DNA of 64,000 bases. Source: Alkalicoccus saliphilus (GTDB taxonomy: Bacteria > Bacillota > Bacilli > Bacillales > Salisediminibacteriaceae). Below the pieces are notes generated by a model. The model was not told the DNA's origin. It saw nothing but the letters and a program-made list of their open reading frames with translations, and searched no databases. Shown here in pieces: positions 1-7,888 of this stretch. Positions within the stretch are counted from its first letter, which is position 1. Every line of letters starts with the position of its first letter. Both the position numbers and the translations under genes were made by a program. The stretch spans positions 124,001-188,000 of the forward strand of contig NZ_PZJJ01000002.1 of assembly GCF_003044065.1 (NCBI RefSeq), written 5' to 3'.

Positions 1-120
1 CTTTTTGCTGACAGACAGCTGCTCTTTATTATACTTGGTATTATCATTACGATTGGAGCATTTCTTCGAATTTATGCTACTGCCCGTGCTCCTAAAGTAG
101 GGAACAAAAATAACTCATGA
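1..120 (+). CDS. C-terminus of a membrane protein (partial)
   Basis: Only the last 39 codons are inside the window; they run open from base 1 to the TGA at 118-120. The visible part holds one hydrophobic helix (LLFIILGIITIGAFL) followed by a basic tail, so the protein ends with a membrane span and a probable cytoplasmic tail. The stop overlaps the next ATG (ATGA at 117-120), which implies translational coupling. The family cannot be named from this fragment. Confidence 0.6.
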   Translation, partial: LFADRQLLFIILGIIITIGAFLRIYATARAPKVGNKNNS

Positions 121-617
121 ATATACTTGTTTTCGGCGATACTCATATGCCTTCAAAAGCTTCCAAGCTGCCTCAGATTCTCACAGAAGCCATGCAGGAA
201 GCAGATGAAATTATTCATACCGGAGACTGGCAGACGCTTTTCGTTTATAAGGAGCTTCAGGCCGAATGGAATATAGCCGGTGTGTATGGAAACGCTGACG
301 AACCCGAAGTGCAGAATTACCTTCCTGCTTCCCTGACGATTGATAGAAACGGCTTTAAAATTGGTATAGTACATGGACACGAAGGCCGGGGAGGCACCAC
401 TGAAAAAAGAGCGGAAAACGCTTTTAAAGAGGAAGCGGACATCGTTCTTTTTGGACATTCCCACATCCCTTACCTCCGCTTCCACGGAAAAACCCTGCTT
501 ATAAATCCTGGATCGGCAACCGATAAGCGGAAAGTTCCGTTATGCTCCTTCGCCTGGCTGAAGCTTTCAGAAGATGGTCTGCATGCCCGGCACATTTTTT
601 ACAAACCCGGCTTGTAA
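117..617 (+). CDS. YfcE-family metallophosphoesterase
   Basis: A 166-residue calcineurin-like phosphoesterase of the small YfcE/MJ0936 type, predicted to hydrolyse phosphodiesters with two metal ions in the cytoplasm. The metal-binding motifs are all present in order: GDTH (residues 8-11), HTGD (35-38), GNADEP (about 58-63), VHGHEG (about 85-90) and GHSHIP (about 113-118). The length is normal for the family. It overlaps the preceding membrane gene by 4 nt. It ends about 110 nt before the preQ1 leader, so it is probably not part of the queuosine operon. The natural substrate is unknown. Confidence 0.85.
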   Translation: MNILVFGDTHMPSKASKLPQILTEAMQEADEIIHTGDWQTLFVYKELQAEWNIAGVYGNADEPEVQNYLPASLTIDRNGFKIGIVHGHEGRGGTTEKRAENAFKEEADIVLFGHSHIPYLRFHGKTLLINPGSATDKRKVPLCSFAWLKLSEDGLHARHIFYKPGL

Positions 618-695
618 ATCATATATATAAACGTTAAAACGTGTTAATTTGCTTGTCTGGACGCTGTGATTTTTCTATGGTAAGATGGTCTGCGG

Positions 696-701
696 TATAA
701 T
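696..701 (+). promoter_or_regulatory. -10 element for the preQ1-controlled que operon
   Basis: A perfect TATAAT sits 27 nt before the first base of the preQ1 aptamer and 13 nt before the hairpin that precedes it. A start near 708 would put the whole leader in the transcript. No good -35 hexamer is visible at 17 nt, so the promoter strength is uncertain. Confidence 0.5.
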
Positions 702-713
702 TGTATATTAAAG

Positions 714-857
714 TCCGCTGACAGCGGAGAGGTTCTAGCAAAACCCTCTATAAAAAACTAGGTCCCAAATTGTGAAATTACGGCCGGAGGCGGCCTTACT
801 TTTAAGGTGACTTCGTTTTTGCTGGAATCATTCAGCGGAGCGGAGCACCTTTTTTTA
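714..857 (+). promoter_or_regulatory. PreQ1-I riboswitch leader with downstream terminator
   Basis: The aptamer at 728-761 matches the class I preQ1 riboswitch closely. A 5-bp P1 stem AGAGG (728-732) pairs with CCTCT (745-749). It is followed by the A-rich tail TATAAAAAACTAG, which forms the H-type pseudoknot with the loop. Just upstream lies a 6-bp hairpin (714-719 with 723-728) that shares its last base with P1. Downstream is a small GGCCG/CGGCC hairpin (782-795) and then a strong intrinsic terminator: AAGGTG plus CTTCG (804-815) pairs with CGGAG plus CACCTT (841-851) and ends in a T run. PreQ1 is expected to turn off queCDE by transcription attenuation. The roughly 40 nt between aptamer and terminator is longer than usual. 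Confidence 0.88.
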
Positions 858-935
858 TTATTTAATAAAATTTGCCTGCTGTTGACAAAATAACCGCCGG
901 AAAATTAAGTGTAATGATAGGGGAGTGAATCGGCT

Positions 936-1592
936 ATGAGAGAGAAGGAAAAAGCTGTTGTTGTATTCAGCGGGGGCCAGGACAGCACTACCTGTCTGCT
1001 CTGGGCGCTTAAGCAGTTCGACGAAGTGGAAACAGTAACATTTAATTACAACCAAAGACACCATAAGGAAATTGAGGTGGCACAGTCTGTAGCTGAAAAA
1101 CTAGGGGTCAAAAACACGGTGCTGGATATGAGTCTGTTAAACCAGCTGGCTCCGAATGCACTTACGAGGGATGATATCAATATAGAACAGAAAGAAGGAG
1201 AACTCCCCACCACCTTTGTGGATGGACGCAATCACCTGTTCTTTTCATTCGCAGCTATTTACGGCAAGCAGATCAGCGCCCGCCATATTATTACCGGTGT
1301 GTGTGAAACTGATTTCAGCGGCTATCCGGACTGCCGGGACGTATTTGTGAAATCATTAAACGTTACATTGAACCTGTCCATGGACTACAATTTTGTTTTT
1401 CATACACCTCTCATGTGGCTCGACAAAGCAGAAACATGGGAGCTCGCTGATAAGCTGGACGGGCTGGAATTTGTACGCAGGGAAACCCTGACCTGCTATA
1501 ACGGGATAATAGCTGACGGATGCGGAGAATGCCCAGCCTGCGAACTGCGCAGAAACGGCTTGGAAAACTATAAAGCACGAAAGGAAGGATAA
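936..1592 (+). CDS. queC: 7-cyano-7-deazaguanine (preQ0) synthase QueC
   Basis: Converts 7-carboxy-7-deazaguanine plus ammonia and ATP to preQ0 in queuosine biosynthesis. The PP-loop ATP-binding motif SGGQDS is at residues 12-17. The zinc-binding cysteines C187, C196, C199 and C202 (CxGECPxCELR pattern) are intact. At 218 residues it has the normal length. The ATG at 936 follows a GGGGAGTGA ribosome site. It is the first gene of queC-queD-queE behind the preQ1 riboswitch, which fits feedback control by the pathway product. A queF gene for the next step is not in the window. Confidence 0.97.
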   Translation: MREKEKAVVVFSGGQDSTTCLLWALKQFDEVETVTFNYNQRHHKEIEVAQSVAEKLGVKNTVLDMSLLNQLAPNALTRDDINIEQKEGELPTTFVDGRNHLFFSFAAIYGKQISARHIITGVCETDFSGYPDCRDVFVKSLNVTLNLSMDYNFVFHTPLMWLDKAETWELADKLDGLEFVRRETLTCYNGIIADGCGECPACELRRNGLENYKARKEG

Positions 1593-1596
1593 AGCG

Positions 1597-2076
1597 ATGT
1601 TTGGGTTCCGTATTGTTGAAAAGCTTCAAAAGCTTGGTACTGACATTCAAAAAAAAGATTTAAAATATCACAATAAGCGTGTCATGGTTTCTAAAGAGTT
1701 TACTTTTGACGCTGCGCACCATCTCCACGAATACGAAGGTAAGTGTAAAAATCTTCACGGCCATACGTACCGTGCAGTATTCGGTATCAGTGGATATGTG
1801 GATGAAATAGGCATGATGCTTGATTTCGGTGATATTAAGGATATTTGGAAAGAAAAAATAGAAACTTACCTGGATCACCGCTATATAAACGAGATGCTTC
1901 CTCCAATGAATACAACAGCAGAGAATATGGTAGTATGGCTGTTTGATCAGATGGAAAAGGAGCTGCAGGAACGGAATGTAAAGGGAAGCCAGGAGTTCCG
2001 GGTGGAATTTGTACGATTATTCGAAACTCCGACGAGCTATGCTGAAATGCGGCGGGAGTGGATGACTGATGAATAA
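1597..2076 (+). CDS. queD: 6-carboxy-5,6,7,8-tetrahydropterin synthase QueD
   Basis: Second gene of the queuosine operon. It turns dihydroneopterin triphosphate into 6-carboxytetrahydropterin. Zinc-binding histidines are visible at H41/H42, H54 and H56, and C50 in the KCKNLHGHTY motif is the expected catalytic cysteine. The 159-residue form uses the ATG at 1597, which has a good AAGGAAGG site and lies 4 nt after queC. This gives about 30 residues before the core, a longer N-terminus than the E. coli enzyme. The 3' end overlaps queE by 8 nt. Confidence 0.95.
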   Translation: MFGFRIVEKLQKLGTDIQKKDLKYHNKRVMVSKEFTFDAAHHLHEYEGKCKNLHGHTYRAVFGISGYVDEIGMMLDFGDIKDIWKEKIETYLDHRYINEMLPPMNTTAENMVVWLFDQMEKELQERNVKGSQEFRVEFVRLFETPTSYAEMRREWMTDE

Positions 2077-2803
2077 AACGCTTCCTGTACTGGAAATTTT
2101 CGGTCCTACATTCCAGGGGGAAGGCATGGTCATCGGAAAAAAAACGATGTTCGTCCGCACGGCAGGGTGCGATTATTCCTGCAGCTGGTGCGATTCTGCT
2201 TTTACATGGGATGGTTCTGCAAAAGAGGATATCAAAAAACTTACTCCGGATGAAATCTGGGACCGCCTTAACGAAGAAGCGGAAGGCAATTTTTCACACG
2301 TGACTATTTCAGGAGGGAACCCGGCCCTTTTAAAGCATATGGGAGCATTTATCGATATTCTGCACACAAATGAAGTCGAGGCTGCTCTTGAAACCCAGGG
2401 AAGTCTCTGGCAGGACTGGTTTTTAAAAATTGACGATTTAACTATTTCCCCTAAACCTCCAAGCTCTCTGATGAAAACGAATTTTCAGGTCCTGGACGAT
2501 ATTATACATCGTCTGACGGAAGCCGGGAAAACGCAGCAGGTAAGTCTGAAGGTCGTTATTTTCAATGAAGAGGATTTCGATTATGCAAAAAATGTCCATC
2601 AACGATACCCTCATATTCCTTTTTATCTGCAGGTGGGCAACGAAGATACCGGAGAAGATAAAAACAGGGAAGACCTCGTCCCAAGACTGCTCAGCCGTTA
2701 TGAAAGTCTCGTAGACTGGACGATGAAGGATTCTGCGATGAATCGTGCCAGAGTTCTTCCGCAGCTTCATACACTTGTCTGGGGGAACGCGCGGGGCGTT
2801 TAA
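2069..2803 (+). CDS. queE: 7-carboxy-7-deazaguanine synthase QueE (radical SAM)
   Basis: Radical SAM enzyme that contracts 6-carboxytetrahydropterin to 7-carboxy-7-deazaguanine. The iron-sulfur motif is Cx3Cx2C at C34, C38 and C41 (CDYSCSWC). The N-terminal EIFGPTFQGEG signature and the later SGGNPAL motif match QueE. The 244-residue length is normal. It starts inside the last codons of queD, so the two are translationally coupled. The usual order queC-queD-queE is kept. Confidence 0.96.
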   Translation: MNKTLPVLEIFGPTFQGEGMVIGKKTMFVRTAGCDYSCSWCDSAFTWDGSAKEDIKKLTPDEIWDRLNEEAEGNFSHVTISGGNPALLKHMGAFIDILHTNEVEAALETQGSLWQDWFLKIDDLTISPKPPSSLMKTNFQVLDDIIHRLTEAGKTQQVSLKVVIFNEEDFDYAKNVHQRYPHIPFYLQVGNEDTGEDKNREDLVPRLLSRYESLVDWTMKDSAMNRARVLPQLHTLVWGNARGV

Positions 2804-2829
2804 AACAGTACCCCTCTATGTATAAATTA

Positions 2830-2859
2830 TTGTTTTTAAAGATGAAATTCTGATATAAT
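2830..2859 (+). promoter_or_regulatory. Sigma-A type promoter for trhO
   Basis: TTGTTT (2830-2835) and a perfect TATAAT (2854-2859) are separated by 18 nt, about 55 nt before the trhO start. This suggests trhO is transcribed separately from the que operon. Confidence 0.55.
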
Positions 2860-2912
2860 ATCCTCCGTACTTGTAAACAACTTAAATGAAGAACGAAAGG
2901 GGTATATGACCG

Positions 2913-3887
2913 ATGGAGAAACCAGCATATCGCGTATTACTCTATTATTTGTATACAGATATTGAAGACCCGGAAGAAAGAGCGCAGCAGCATCTGGAAT
3001 ACTGCAAAAGTATCGGCTTGAAAGGCCGTATTCTTATTGCTTCTGAAGGCATTAACGGTACCGTATCCGGAACGTACGAACAGACCCGGCAGTACATGGA
3101 GGACATGAAGGCTGATCCGGTCTTTCAGGACATTACTTTTAAAATTGATGAAGCGGAAGGGCACACTTTTAAAAAAATGCACGTCCGCCCGCGTCCGGAA
3201 CTTGTTACCCTCCGCCTGAACGACGAAGATGTTGATCCCAGGGAAACGACCGGTAATTATTTGAGTCCAAAAGAATGGTACGAAAAGCTTCAGGATCCGG
3301 ATACGATCGTTCTGGATGCCAGAAACAAGTATGAATATGATATCGGACACTTTGACGGAGCGATCCGGCCAGATATAGATTATTTCCGTGAACTTCCGGA
3401 ATGGGTGGAAAAAAATCGGGAGATGCTTGAAGATAAAGAAATTCTTACGTACTGTACGGGCGGCATCCGCTGTGAAAAGTTCTCCGGGTGGCTTGTGGAA
3501 AAAGGGTTTGACAAGGTCAACCATCTTGAGGGAGGAATTGTTACCTACGGAAAAGATCCGGAAGTGCGGGGAAAACTCTGGAACGGTCAGTGCTACGTTT
3601 TTGATGAACGTCTCAGTGTTCCTGTCAATCAGGAGGAACACGTGATAGTCGGCCGTGACCACTTTACCGGCGAGCCTTGTGAACGCTATATAAACTGTGC
3701 GAATCCGGACTGTAACAAGCAGATTCTGACTTCAGAAGAAAACGAACAATTTTATCTTGGAGGATGTACGCATGAGTGCCGGGTTCACCCGAGAAACCGC
3801 TACATTGAAATGAATAAGCTGACAAATGAAGAAGTGGAAAATCAGCTGAAAAAAATCGAAGCAAACAGAAGTGTTGCCCATAAGTAA
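2913..3887 (+). CDS. trhO: tRNA uridine(34) hydroxylase TrhO, rhodanese-domain protein
   Basis: A 324-residue member of the TrhO/YceA (Bacillus YbfQ) family, which makes 5-hydroxyuridine at tRNA position 34 using O2. An N-terminal ferredoxin-like domain (about 1-95) contains the [10 protein letters not shown] motif. A rhodanese domain (about 115-220) has the active-site loop [11 protein letters not shown] with C181, and C187 six residues on. A cysteine-rich C-terminus ([16 protein letters not shown]) follows, as in longer family members. It lies beside queCDE, another wobble-position modification pathway, although a separate promoter and terminator make it its own unit. Confidence 0.93.
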   Translation: MEKPAYRVLLYYLYTDIEDPEERAQQHLEYCKSIGLKGRILIASEGINGTVSGTYEQTRQYMEDMKADPVFQDITFKIDEAEGHTFKKMHVRPRPELVTLRLNDEDVDPRETTGNYLSPKEWYEKLQDPDTIVLDARNKYEYDIGHFDGAIRPDIDYFRELPEWVEKNREMLEDKEILTYCTGGIRCEKFSGWLVEKGFDKVNHLEGGIVTYGKDPEVRGKLWNGQCYVFDERLSVPVNQEEHVIVGRDHFTGEPCERYINCANPDCNKQILTSEENEQFYLGGCTHECRVHPRNRYIEMNKLTNEEVENQLKKIEANRSVAHK

Positions 3888-3909
3888 ACGCTTCTAACCT
3901 TCTGTATAA

Positions 3910-3953
3910 AACCACCCCTGTCTCTGGCACCAGAGACAGGGGTGGTTTTTTTA
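3910..3953 (+). terminator. Intrinsic terminator after trhO
   Basis: A 16-bp perfect stem (3911-3926 with 3931-3946) with a 4-nt loop is followed by a 7-T run. It may also work weakly for the convergent minus-strand gene that ends at 4044. Confidence 0.93.
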
Positions 3954-4043
3954 GTTTATGGAGATTACGTTGTCCGTTCAAGCAGGATCTTCCTCAAGTG
4001 TAAATCTTCATACGGCTGAGGGTGCACCTCTAAGAACCTTTAT

Positions 4044-5105
4044 TTATTCTTCTTCATACCGGGCTTTCATTCTTGCTGTAATATTATCCAGACTGTCCGG
4101 CTGAAGAAATTCAACCGGTGAAGCTTCTTTATCAAAAGAAAAATACTCTCCCTCCAGTAAAACAACGTATCTTTCACCGACACGTGCAATGTGAAGATTT
4201 TGGCCGAAGTCTTCCAAAAGTGCATCAATTTTCAAATGGTCCAGTTTGAGCCTTAATTTTACATCAGGGTTTTTTTCCAGGATCGGCAGCGCCACTTCTT
4301 TAACCTGTTCTTCCTCCCAGCGTTCCTGAAGCGTCCTTTCTTCGGTGTTGGCCCATGCTTCCAGAACTTCTTCTTCAGCTATTCTTTCTTCACTGTCTTC
4401 TTCAAAACCGGAAAGAACTGATTCCTGAGCTGACTGGACAACTTCCTGGGCGGCTGCTTCCTTCTTAGTTTTAGGGTATTCCACATAAGCAAGAAAATCT
4501 TCAAAATAATGAGCATGCGACGCCTGGTGAATTTTAATCTCCCAAGGCTCCACCATTCCTTCGTGAGGCATGTGAGGAAACTGTACAGCTTTCATTCCTT
4601 TTGTAGAAATCGCCCGGTTCACCTGGCGGAGGAGGTTTTTTTCATCTCCAAGAGTAACTATGTGATCTTCAAAGTCGCATTTCGTTAACAGCACAAACGG
4701 CTGACTGGAGAGGTCAGGCAGATGAGCCTGAACGATAATAACAATGCCTCCTCTGGCAGCGCTGGTATGCACGTAGGCATCAGTAACTTTTTCGGCTTCA
4801 GCTGTAAATTCTTCTGAAGAATTCGTCTGTCTTACCCTTTCAAGCATTCCGTAATTAGGATTGGAAGCCAGTTCGAACCCCGGCTCTACCACAAACCTTC
4901 CAAGCTTTGTAGCTGATTTCTGGGAAGAAGGATGACGTTCCGCTTTCCGCAGAAACATTTTCTTAAATTCTTCGTGAAGAAATGTTTCCACAGCACTGTC
5001 CACGTATTCCTCCTCTGTTAACGTAGATTGATGCTCCGCTGTCTTTCCAGTTCCTTCACTGTCTTTTATGTGAAAAAAGGCAGCGTAATTGATTTGAACA
5101 TGCAT
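4044..5105 (-). CDS. Conserved Bacillus protein of unknown function (DUF3900-like)
   Basis: A 353-residue soluble acidic protein. Its N-terminal part (residues 1-210) resembles the DUF3900 family of Bacillus as I remember it: the stretch KLGRFVVEPGFELASNPNYGM, then RGGIVIIVQAHLP, then KIHQASHAHYFEDFL. The C-terminal part (about 225-353) is very rich in glutamate, with helical EERxxEE segments, and ends in a small mixed alpha/beta region. No signal peptide or membrane span is seen and no enzymatic motif was recognised. It stands alone, convergent with trhO. The family assignment is from memory and moderate in confidence; the gene itself is clear. Confidence 0.8.
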   Translation of the reverse strand: MHVQINYAAFFHIKDSEGTGKTAEHQSTLTEEEYVDSAVETFLHEEFKKMFLRKAERHPSSQKSATKLGRFVVEPGFELASNPNYGMLERVRQTNSSEEFTAEAEKVTDAYVHTSAARGGIVIIVQAHLPDLSSQPFVLLTKCDFEDHIVTLGDEKNLLRQVNRAISTKGMKAVQFPHMPHEGMVEPWEIKIHQASHAHYFEDFLAYVEYPKTKKEAAAQEVVQSAQESVLSGFEEDSEERIAEEEVLEAWANTEERTLQERWEEEQVKEVALPILEKNPDVKLRLKLDHLKIDALLEDFGQNLHIARVGERYVVLLEGEYFSFDKEASPVEFLQPDSLDNITARMKARYEEE

Positions 5106-5448
5106 TAATATAACTCCTTTTAGTTTTCTCTTTGCTTAATGAGCTCATATGAAATTTGCTGAATATGCTAAGGCTTTTCTATTAAATAGTTTACCATAAC
5201 TTATTTGAATATAATTTCTCGCAGAATATATTCAATTATTTCTGTATTAGAGAACTTTCATTTCCATTAAATAGGTTGACATATCAATATTTCACCAGTT
5301 TATAGTAATAATTGAAAATTAATAATGATTTAAAAAAATATAATATTCTAAAAATATTCTTTACTTGTATTTCACAATGTAGTAGATTTGAGAAAGAGAG
5401 AAATTTTTGTTACATATTGTCGAAAAAATTTTGGGAGGAATGGAAAAC
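5106..5448. other. AT-rich divergent intergenic region
   Basis: About 340 nt between two divergent genes, strongly AT-rich. A candidate promoter for the plus-strand lipoprotein has TTGACA at 5276-5281 and TATAGT at 5301-5306 (19-nt spacing). No RNA structure or small gene is evident. Confidence 0.5.
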
Positions 5449-7095
5449 ATGAAAAAAAGTACATATTTTAAGGCTGGAATAGTATCCGCATCACTGATTT
5501 TTGCAACAGCCTGTGCGGGAGAGCCGGACAACAATGGAGCAGCAAATGAAGGTGCACCACCTGAAAATAACACAGCGGAAAACGAAGGAAATAACGAAGG
5601 AGATGGAGAAGCTGAGGAACTGGCGGAAGGAAATGATCTGATTATCGCTACTCTATCAGATATTACTTCTCTTGACCCGCATACTACAAGTGATGTTCCG
5701 TCCGGAAATGTTCAGATCAACATTTTCGAATCTCTTACTCAATTTGATGAAGATTTCGAACTCCAGCCAAATCTGGCTGAAAGTTGGGAAGAAGTGGAGT
5801 CTGATGTATGGGAGTTTGAGCTTCGGGAGGATGTAACGTTTACTGATGGCGAAGAATTCAATGCAGAAGTTGTCCAGGCAAATATTGAACGTCTGCTTGA
5901 TCCGGATATAGCTTCTCCTCGTATTGGCCAGTTTGAAGTTATAGAGGAAGTGGAAGTTGTTGATGATTATACAGTGAGATTCCATCTGGAAAACCCATTT
6001 GCAGCCCTTCCTGCTCACTTGTCCACGTATCCTTCAAATATGGTGTCACCTGCGCTGATTGAAGAAGACTACGCAAACATGGAAGAGGATGGACAGCCGG
6101 GGGATATTATTAATGAAGAACCTGTAGGATCCGGCATGTTTACATTTGATTCCTGGGATCCTGGTGACCGGGTGGTATTAAATGCAAACGAAGACTACTG
6201 GGGAGATCCTGTCAACGTTGATTCGGTAACATTCAACGTCGTACCGGAAGATTTGACCCGTATTGGTGAAATGGAATCCGGCGCAGCGCATATTATCGAC
6301 CCTGTGACACCGAGTGATATGTCTCGTGTTGAGGAAACAGAAGGAACAAATGTATTCCAGACAGAAGCAGCAAGTATTACTTACATGGGCTTTAATGCAG
6401 AAAATGAACCTTTTGGGGATGAAAGAGTACGACGTGCCGTCAACCTGGCGCTGAACAAAGAAAACATGCTGGAAGGGGTCCTTGAAGGCACGGGGTCACC
6501 TGCACTCGGCCCGATCAATGAAACACAGTTCGGGTATTCTGATAACGTAGAGGCCTCGGAACAGGATCTTGAAGAAGCACAGGCACTTCTTGATGAAGCA
6601 GGATACGGGGATGGTTTTGAAACGACTCTGTGGACAAACGACAGCCGGGAACGTATGGACATTGCAGAACTTGCTCAGGCTGACCTTTCCCAAATTGGAA
6701 TAGATGTTTCCATAGAAGTTTTGGAATGGGGAGCTTATCTTGATGCGACAGCAGAAGGGCAGCACGATATGTTTATTCTGGGACTGAGTCTGCCGACAAT
6801 GGATGCTGACTATCCGCTCCATGAATTATTTCATTCGGACAGTGTAGGAGAAGGAAACCGTTTCTTCTTTGAAGATGAGGAATACGATCAGCTTATTCAT
6901 GAAGCACGTATTGAAGAAGACGAAGAAGCACGCGTAGAATTGTACGAGGAAGCAGTCAACCATCTGAACGAAATGGCACCGGCTTCTTTCTTGTACCACC
7001 CGGATCACATTATGGGATACCGTGATGAAATTTCCGGGTTCTGGGCCGATGGCTCCGGTCTTTATCAGCTGCAGGACGTAGAAATAGAACAGTAA
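5449..7095 (+). CDS. ABC transporter substrate-binding lipoprotein, oligopeptide/dipeptide type
   Basis: A 548-residue solute-binding protein of the SBP_bac_5 (OppA/DppA) family. The N-terminus MKKSTYFKAGIVSASLIF leads to a lipobox-like ATAC with the lipid-carrying C22, so it should sit on the outer face of the membrane. A low-complexity acidic N/E/G-rich linker (about 25-60) follows. The fold begins near LIIATLSDITSLDPH, and the family signature at about 115-140 includes FELREDVTFTDGEEF. The ATG at 5449 is chosen because GGGAGGA precedes it by 8 nt; the in-frame TTG at 5407 has no ribosome site. The protein is unusually acidic, as in halophiles. No permease or ATPase genes adjoin it, so its transporter partners lie elsewhere. 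Confidence 0.93.
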   Translation: MKKSTYFKAGIVSASLIFATACAGEPDNNGAANEGAPPENNTAENEGNNEGDGEAEELAEGNDLIIATLSDITSLDPHTTSDVPSGNVQINIFESLTQFDEDFELQPNLAESWEEVESDVWEFELREDVTFTDGEEFNAEVVQANIERLLDPDIASPRIGQFEVIEEVEVVDDYTVRFHLENPFAALPAHLSTYPSNMVSPALIEEDYANMEEDGQPGDIINEEPVGSGMFTFDSWDPGDRVVLNANEDYWGDPVNVDSVTFNVVPEDLTRIGEMESGAAHIIDPVTPSDMSRVEETEGTNVFQTEAASITYMGFNAENEPFGDERVRRAVNLALNKENMLEGVLEGTGSPALGPINETQFGYSDNVEASEQDLEEAQALLDEAGYGDGFETTLWTNDSRERMDIAELAQADLSQIGIDVSIEVLEWGAYLDATAEGQHDMFILGLSLPTMDADYPLHELFHSDSVGEGNRFFFEDEEYDQLIHEARIEEDEEARVELYEEAVNHLNEMAPASFLYHPDHIMGYRDEISGFWADGSGLYQLQDVEIEQ

Positions 7096-7103
7096 AGGTC
7101 ATG

Positions 7104-7147
7104 AAACTGCCCGGCAGACAAGTTGTCTGTACCGGGCAGTTTTTTTG
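7104..7147 (+). terminator. Intrinsic terminator after the binding-protein gene
   Basis: An 11-bp stem (AAACTGCCCGG, 7104-7114, with 7132-7142) extended by an inner CAGACA/TGTCTG helix is followed by a run of seven T. Confidence 0.9.
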
Positions 7148-7256
7148 CTGGAGTTTCGGCGGAAGAAGAAAAGTATGAAGTATCAACAGTCGGGACAGGA
7201 CAGGGAAATGATGCTAAAATAGATCCTATAGAAAAGCTCAACGGGAGGAATGAAAT

Positions 7257-7867
7257 ATGGATAAATTAAAAACCGCTGTATTCGGTATGGGATGATTCTG
7301 GGGTCCAGATGCCCGGTTCGGGCGTCTCCCCCAGATTGTACGAACGGCAGTCGGGTATGCCGGCGGCACGTCTGTATCTCCGACGTACCGTTCTATCGGA
7401 GATCATACAGAATGTCTTGAAATCACTTATGAAAGTGATGAAATCAACTACGAAGAACTTCTGGACTATTTTTTTGAGGGGCATAACGCTGGCTTTCACG
7501 GATACCGTGGAAAGCAGTACAGGTCTCTTGTCCTTTTCAGAACAGAAGCAGAACGAGTAACTGCTGAAAAGAAGAAAAAAGAATGGGAAGTAAAAAGGGG
7601 AAGAAAGCTTTCCACAAGTGTTCTTCCTTACCGGCATTTTACAAAAGCAGAAAACTACCATCAAAGTATTATCTTCGGAGGTTTCCCCGCGCAGCAGAAC
7701 CTATGATCGAGTACTATGACAAAGAGGAAAAATTTGTGGAATCATGGCTAGCCGCCCGTATGAACGCCGTTGCGGCCGGATATTTATCTATGTCCATAGT
7801 TAAAGAAGAGGAGAAGAGGAGACACGAGCCCGGACTCGAATCTCTCATTAATCAAATAAGGTGGTAG
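7257..7867 (+). CDS. msrA: MsrA-family methionine sulfoxide reductase, probable selenoprotein (TGA = Sec13), with a frameshift
   Basis: Reading from the ATG at 7257 (GGGAGGA 8 nt upstream) gives an MsrA-like protein. Its signature G-C-F-W is encoded GGA TGA TTC TGG, so the catalytic cysteine codon is TGA (7293-7295, residue 13). Conserved MsrA features follow: FWGPDARFG, TAVGYAGGT, PTYRSIGDHTE (E52), and GKQYRSLVLF. A SECIS-like hairpin starts directly after the TGA. The frame then breaks near 7662-7666, where CAAAG replaces an expected CAAAAG. Correcting one missing A continues HQ-KYYLRRFPRAAEPM and a normal extended C-terminus to the TAG at 7865-7867, about 203 residues in all. The only other cysteine seen is C53, so this would be a form without the usual C-terminal resolving cysteines. 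The deletion may be a sequencing error or a real lesion. A pseudogene is the alternative reading. Confidence 0.8.
7296..7336 (+). promoter_or_regulatory. Bacterial SECIS element of msrA
   Basis: Immediately after the in-frame TGA the mRNA can fold into two stacked helices. The lower helix is 7297-7303 (UCUGGGG) with 7329-7335, 7 bp. The upper helix is 7307-7315 (AGAUGCCCG) with 7319-7327, 9 bp including one G.U pair. A small internal loop lies between them (7304-7306 against 7328). The apical loop is GUU (7316-7318), with 20 nt between the TGA and its G. This geometry fits the SelB-binding hairpin of bacterial selenoprotein genes. Confidence 0.8.
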
Positions 7868-7888
7868 CCTGAATAAGGAGCTGTGTAT

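Noticed and set aside
7257-7867. Simple pseudogene explanation for msrA (stop plus frameshift)
   Set aside because: Kept as the alternative but ranked lower: the TGA falls exactly on the catalytic cysteine, a strong SECIS-like hairpin follows, and a second gene shows the same pattern without any frameshift.
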